From contig NZ_JAIOAO010000009.1 in the NCBI RefSeq assembly GCF_021190955.1, positions 109,825 to 173,824 on the forward strand: 64,000 nt of DNA. The letters run 5' to 3'. Below the pieces are notes generated by a model. That model worked only from the letters and a program-made list of their open reading frames with translations, was not told where the DNA came from and ran no database searches. This document shows positions 59,936 through 64,000 of the stretch, in pieces; position 1 is the first letter of the stretch; each line of letters opens with the position of its first letter. Position numbers and translations under genes: made by a program. This DNA is from Parachryseolinea silvisoli (lineage in GTDB: Bacteria; Bacteroidota; Bacteroidia; Cytophagales; Cyclobacteriaceae).

Positions 59936-60235
59936 GTTTGGAATAGTATGATAAAACGCAATATACAAATCCACTACGATACATGTGGACTTTCACTTTA
60001 ACCAAGGTAATATTTGCCAACAGCGGGGTAAAATATGGCTATCAGGTAGATTCCTACTTCCGCGTCAACACCCCCGCGTGCAGCACCCCCTGCATCACCG
60101 CCCCAACCGGTACGAAGATCGTCTATGAGATTTACGATAGTGTGAGACCAGCTTTATTAACATATTAGGATATGCGCGCAATGTGAACGCTATCCGGGAA
60201 TAAACGATGGTGGTATTTAAATTGAGTTAACGAAC

Positions 60236-62692
60236 CTAAAACGAGAAAGTATAAAATTTCCCGGCCTCGGTGGCCAAATCATACTCATACACCCGCCGCA
60301 CGTGCTCCCCTTGACCTGGCGCAGCAACTACCCCCGGCGCTTTCACGTCCGCTACGGCAAAGAACGGATTGCCATTCGCACCTTGCGCAACCTGAAAACC
60401 TGCGTGCTTCAACGCGTCATATACCCGTAACCGGCACTTCCCACCCAGCGCCGATTTCACTACCAATCGGCTAATCTTTCCATCCTTCCAATCCAGATCA
60501 ATCGTAAAGCCTCCACGCGTCTTCAACCCCTTCACCTTCCCGGTATGCCAGGCATCCGGCAACGCCGGCAGCAAATGTACCGCCCCGTCATGGCTCTGCA
60601 CCAACATCTCGGCAATCCCCGAGGTACACCCAAAATTGCCATCAATCTGAAACGGCGGATGCGCATCCAACAAATTCGGATAGGTCCCACCTTCATTGTC
60701 ACGCGAAGGCGTCAGCTGATCCTGCATCAACTTGTACGCGCGATTACCATCTTGCAACCGCGCCCACCAGTTCACCTTCCACCCCATAGACCACCCGGTG
60801 GACTTATCCCCCCGATACACCAGCGACGTTCGTGCAGCTTGAAACAAGGCCGGATTTCGATACGGCGACACCTGGTTGCTTGGATACAGTCCATACAAAT
60901 GAGACACATGCCGATGCTTATCATCCGGTCGATCCAAATCCTCCAGCCACTCCTGCAACTGCCCATGCTTCCCGATCTGCATTGGCGGCAGCTTCCCCAG
61001 CTTCACACGAATGGAATCCGCCAGTGCCTGATCAGCACGAAGCAATGCCGCTGCTCCCAGGAAATTCGAAAACACATCAAACACCAGTTGATTATCCATC
61101 GTAGCGCCCGCGGTCATCGACACCCCCCGACGATGTTCATTCTCCGGCGACATGGACGGGACCACCACCAGCCAGCCATGCGAAGGCTCCGTCTGCAAAG
61201 CATCGGCATAGAATAACGCCGCGCCCTTCAGAACATCGTATACACTTTTTAAGAAATTCGCATCGCCCGTATACTGATAATGCTGCCAAAGATGCTGCGA
61301 CAACCACGCACCCCCCATGGGCCACATGCCATAGAACGCACCATCTACCGGACCCGTAATGCGCCACAGGTCCGTGTTGTGATGCGCCATCCATCCACGC
61401 GCGCCATACATCTCTTTTGCGCTCGCCTGCCCGGTAACAGCCAATTCTTTTAGCATGGTAAACAACGGCTCGTGCATTTCCGGCAAGTCCGTAACCTCCG
61501 CCGGCCAGTAATTCATTTCCGTATTGATGTTGATGGTATACTTACTATCCCATGGCGGCATCAGTTGATGATTCCATAAGCCTTGCAACGTCGCCGGCTG
61601 CGTACCCGGCTGCGAAGCAGAGATCAGCAGATAGCGTCCAAATTGAAAGTATAGCGCCGCAAGCTGTGGATCATTCCCCGTTGCAAATTGTTGCAAGCGG
61701 GCGGGGATCGGCTGCTTCGTAGCAGGCGTTGTGCCCAGGTCAAGCGACACCCGGTGAAAGAATTTTTGGTAATAAGCAGTGTGATTGCTTTTCGCCCTGG
61801 CATAGGGTTGCTTCAAGGCCGTTGCTAGATAACCCAACGTCTTTTGATGAGCATCACCACTCAGGTCATGGTAATTCCGGAAGTTCGTTCCCATCGAGAT
61901 ATATACCGTCACAGCCCTGGCCTTCGATACGATCAGGGTGCTGTCCGTCGTGGTCAGTTTGCCGTCGTCCAGCACAGGCGTTACGAGTGCCTCAAATTTT
62001 ACCTGTCCTGTTTTACCCTCATGACTGCTCGAAGTTCCCGTCAAGACTAACCGTTGCCCTTCAGTATAGATGCGCTTACTTGTATGCGGACTCTTCAGCC
62101 GGATCGTACAATCTACCGTACCGCCCTTTCCCGCCGTCACCTTCATCACAATCACCTGGTCCGTAAATGAAGCGAACACTTCGCGTGTATACTGCACATT
62201 ACCCACCCTATACGCCGTCGACGCCACCGCCTGATCAATATTCAAGTCGCGTGTGTACCCCGTAGCCGCATCGTGTCCAGGGAAGTCGATGAGAAGATCA
62301 CCCACCGTCTGATAAGGCATGCCGTGATTGACATTCGGCCCAGCCACCTTCTGCGTCGCCAGGTCCTGTGCCTCCTGATACTTGCCCTCGAAGATCAGCT
62401 TGCGCAGCTCCGGCAACGCCTCCCGAAATCTGTTGTCAGGCAGATTGTTCCCCGGTCCACCGGCCCACACCGTCTCTTCGTTCAGTTGTAACCGCTCCTG
62501 CGCCGCCCCGCCAAACACCATGGCCCCCAGCCGCCCGTTGCCAATGGGCAGTGCCTCATTCCAATTCGCCGCCGGCTTGTCATACCATAGCCGCAACAGC
62601 TCTGCCTGACTCGCGGATTGGGCGTGGCAAACGCTCCCCCAACAGGAGAGTATGAAAAGAATGAAGACGATCGTGCGTGTAGGTTGTAGCAT
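60236..62692 (-). CDS. Glycoside hydrolase family 95 (alpha-L-fucosidase type)
   Basis: 818 residues, the family length. Signal peptide (FILFILSCWGSVCHA). N-terminal super-sandwich domain: LRLWYDKPAANWNEALPIGNGRLGAMVFGGAAQERLQLNEETVWAGG. Then an (alpha/alpha)6 barrel with NINTEMNYWPAEVTDLPEMHEPLF (inverting Asn residues and a neighbouring Glu-type position), WMAHHNTDLWRITGPVDGAFYGMWPMGGAWLSQHLWQHY, GLYPSNQVSPY, STGWSMGWKVNWWARLQDGNRAYKLMQDQL and IDGNFGCTSGIAEMLVQSHDGAVHLLPALPDAW. GH95 enzymes remove alpha-1,2-fucose (a few act on alpha-L-galactose). Exported. No neighbouring SusCD. Together with the GH43 and GH125 genes it forms a loose set of glycan-degrading enzymes. Confidence 0.94.
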   Translation of the reverse strand: MLQPTRTIVFILFILSCWGSVCHAQSASQAELLRLWYDKPAANWNEALPIGNGRLGAMVFGGAAQERLQLNEETVWAGGPGNNLPDNRFREALPELRKLIFEGKYQEAQDLATQKVAGPNVNHGMPYQTVGDLLIDFPGHDAATGYTRDLNIDQAVASTAYRVGNVQYTREVFASFTDQVIVMKVTAGKGGTVDCTIRLKSPHTSKRIYTEGQRLVLTGTSSSHEGKTGQVKFEALVTPVLDDGKLTTTDSTLIVSKARAVTVYISMGTNFRNYHDLSGDAHQKTLGYLATALKQPYARAKSNHTAYYQKFFHRVSLDLGTTPATKQPIPARLQQFATGNDPQLAALYFQFGRYLLISASQPGTQPATLQGLWNHQLMPPWDSKYTININTEMNYWPAEVTDLPEMHEPLFTMLKELAVTGQASAKEMYGARGWMAHHNTDLWRITGPVDGAFYGMWPMGGAWLSQHLWQHYQYTGDANFLKSVYDVLKGAALFYADALQTEPSHGWLVVVPSMSPENEHRRGVSMTAGATMDNQLVFDVFSNFLGAAALLRADQALADSIRVKLGKLPPMQIGKHGQLQEWLEDLDRPDDKHRHVSHLYGLYPSNQVSPYRNPALFQAARTSLVYRGDKSTGWSMGWKVNWWARLQDGNRAYKLMQDQLTPSRDNEGGTYPNLLDAHPPFQIDGNFGCTSGIAEMLVQSHDGAVHLLPALPDAWHTGKVKGLKTRGGFTIDLDWKDGKISRLVVKSALGGKCRLRVYDALKHAGFQVAQGANGNPFFAVADVKAPGVVAAPGQGEHVRRVYEYDLATEAGKFYTFSF

Positions 62693-62845
62693 ACAAAGTT
62701 GTTTGGTTTCAGAATATACACAATACTAAAACACACCACTTAATAACCCGTTAAAATCTGCTTAACGCTAATACGAACAGCCAAATAACAGGATGACCGG
62801 CAGAAGAGGCAGTGTGAGTGTGAAGTGTGAGAGCGGACCAACGTA

Positions 62846-62931
62846 GCTGGCGCAAGTTTTAGCACCAAGCGTTAGCGTAGGTGCGGAACTTGTGCCTGGA
62901 ACTGTCTTCAGCCTCCAGATTGCCGGAGGAC
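62846..62931 (+). repeat. REP-like palindromic repeat, copy D (overlaps ORF 3' end)
   Basis: GCTGGCGCAAGTTTTAGCACC ... GGTGCGGAACTTGTGCC at 62846-62897, followed by a diverged second hairpin (TCCAGATTGCCGGAGG). The minus-strand ORF from the right edge ends inside it. Confidence 0.7.
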
Positions 62932-63992
62932 CAGGTACAATTTAAACCCGTGGTCATCGCGTACGAATATGTTGCCTCTTTTACCGTCGTACCAGGCTGC
63001 GCAAGGACTACCTTATAATGGTACACAAAAGATTGAACAGCTGCTGCCGGCTCCTTACGATTCAAAGCCGCGCCCCGTTTCATGTCGCTCAGCACAGCAG
63101 CCGTGGCGGTCGGAGACGCTACCCTTGTATTCTCAACATCATTGCTGGTATCGGTAACAGCAATATCCTCTTTGCTACCATTCGCAAATTCCCCAACCTC
63201 ACGATCCACATTCACCCCACTCTCGTCCTCGCTCTCACTTTGATTCCCTCCTGCCACAATCGCCAAAATCTTCGCCGCCCCCGCACGCTTGATCTGCTTC
63301 ACCTCGTCACCATCCATCGCATCCCCAAAACAAATCCCAATTCCCAACATCAAGCTATACCCGCTTTCCGGTGGCAGCTGGTCCAGCGACAGCTCCAACG
63401 TAGTGGCCGGCGATCCCTTCAACGCTGAATGCCACTCTGACGAAGTATAACTACATCCATACATGGTATCGTACCACTTCGGCGCCTGATACTTACCCGT
63501 TCCTTGGTTGAACTTAAAATCCGGTACAATCCCCAGGGAGATCGTAATACTAAACTTCGAATGCCGGTTATTAGGAAAAAAATTAATGTCGCGCACCAAC
63601 GCCGGTATCTCCACCTTCGCCGAGCCTTTTTCTGTATCGATCGACCAGCTCAACGTACTACGGAGCATCGAATCGAATGTAGTATATTTGTTAAGTTGAA
63701 AACCTTCCAGTAACTTGGGGTGTTTCGAAAGCTCGATCGCACGTTGGCCTAATTTGCTGGTGGCGTCTTGCTTCTGAATAAGTTTGAGCGATTTGTTGAT
63801 AAACCCGCTGAAATTATAGTCGGCTAGCGCACGCATCGGGTGCATCATAAAACGGACTTCTTTGCCCATGGTCGAGCAGCCGCCAAATTCGCTCATGTAC
63901 AGTCGTGGAAGGGCAAATTTTGGTGATTTTTTGATCGTCTCTTTTGAGGCGCCGCCTTTACGCCGCACCACGATCTTGTCTGTACCGCGCAT
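62859..63992 (-). CDS. Hypothetical Bacteroidota protein, frame open to window edge
   Basis: About 377 visible residues from ATG 63992; no stop is seen upstream before the edge at 64000, so the true start may lie outside. The N-terminal part MRGTDKIVVRRKGGASKETIKKSPKF, LYMSEFGGCSTMGKEVRF and MRALADYNFSGFINKSLKLIQKQDATSKLGQRAIELSKH looks like an orderly alpha/beta domain; NFFPNNRHSKFSITISLGIVPDF and PATTLELSLDQLPPESGYSLMLGIGICFGDA follow. No signal peptide or known family recognised. An acidic stretch (ESEDESGVNVDREVGEF) near residue 260 looks disordered. The last 12 residues (RHKFRTYANAWC) and the stop codon come from a REP-like repeat, so the native C-terminus may have been shorter or different. 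Confidence 0.6.
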   Translation of the reverse strand: MRGTDKIVVRRKGGASKETIKKSPKFALPRLYMSEFGGCSTMGKEVRFMMHPMRALADYNFSGFINKSLKLIQKQDATSKLGQRAIELSKHPKLLEGFQLNKYTTFDSMLRSTLSWSIDTEKGSAKVEIPALVRDINFFPNNRHSKFSITISLGIVPDFKFNQGTGKYQAPKWYDTMYGCSYTSSEWHSALKGSPATTLELSLDQLPPESGYSLMLGIGICFGDAMDGDEVKQIKRAGAAKILAIVAGGNQSESEDESGVNVDREVGEFANGSKEDIAVTDTSNDVENTRVASPTATAAVLSDMKRGAALNRKEPAAAVQSFVYHYKVVLAQPGTTVKEATYSYAMTTGLNCTWSSGNLEAEDSSRHKFRTYANAWC

Positions 63993-64000
63993 GCGGTAAA

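Noticed and set aside
59983..60168. 61-residue plus-strand frame between the M61 and GH95 genes
   Set aside because: No family, no signal peptide and no promoter; the 300-nt gap (59936-60235) probably just holds the two minus-strand genes' flanks.
1..64000. CRISPR array, tRNA, rRNA, transposase, integrase or prophage genes
   Set aside because: None recognised by eye. The only repeats are the REP-like family and short palindromes; without a tool a degenerate tRNA could have been missed.

Overview
The window looks like a chromosome segment of a free-living Bacteroidota bacterium, most likely Cytophagales (Chryseolinea/Ohtaekwangia-like; this is inference from gene content, not a search). The signs are TAnnTTTG-type promoters with few Shine-Dalgarno sequences, a fused CcoNO cytochrome oxidase, C-terminal type IX secretion (T9SS) sorting domains, TonB-dependent receptors with an N-terminal carboxypeptidase-like domain, and surface lipoproteins with acidic residues after the lipid Cys. 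I saw no tRNA, rRNA, CRISPR array, transposase or phage gene.

Layout. 1-706: 3' part of a GH43 glycosidase. 716-13817: a microaerobic respiration block. It holds a universal stress protein, a PAS histidine kinase, a response regulator fused to a Crp/Fnr module, ccoNO-Q-P-G-H plus a SafE-like protein, and ccoI-ccoS-hemN. ccoS (54 codons) is short and easily missed. Three promoters here (usp, ccoNO, ccoI) share an FNR-like box exactly 44 bp upstream of a TAnnTTTG-like element. 14208-15460: unknown gene and truA. 15511-19060: His-rich secreted protein, TonB receptor and surface lipoprotein, probably a metal-uptake module. 19119-23116: OmpLA-like barrel, M23 peptidase, small envelope proteins and a DUF481 barrel. 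23190-30900: a cobalamin riboswitch followed by four tightly packed surface or outer-membrane genes: a T9SS beta-propeller, a T9SS protein with a transcobalamin-like domain, a BtuB-like receptor and a BtuG-like lipoprotein. 31157-37698: TetR with a palindromic operator, then a TolC/MFP/RND efflux pump. 37764-41160: DHFR-like protein, small unknown gene, XRE regulator, MFS transporter and Dps. 41632-43053: GH125. 43623-48980: an Ate-like/glycosyltransferase pair, serine hydrolase, DUF1684 lipoprotein and M20 amidohydrolase. 49168-51490: Tat-exported DinB, secreted intradiol dioxygenase and pirin-like cupin. 51512-54534: PadR and FtsX-type permease with an inverted-repeat operator. 54567-58256: TonB-C protein and two paralogous lipoproteins flanking a Cache-HAMP-GAF sensor. 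58367-64000: M61 peptidase, GH95 fucosidase and an unknown protein.

Four intergenic sites (9688, 38620, 49031, 62846) carry a REP-like palindromic repeat family. One copy forms an inverted pair and another supplies the last codons and stop of the unknown ORF at the right edge. The most distinctive parts are the cobalamin surface-uptake operon and the shared geometry of the FNR-like promoters.
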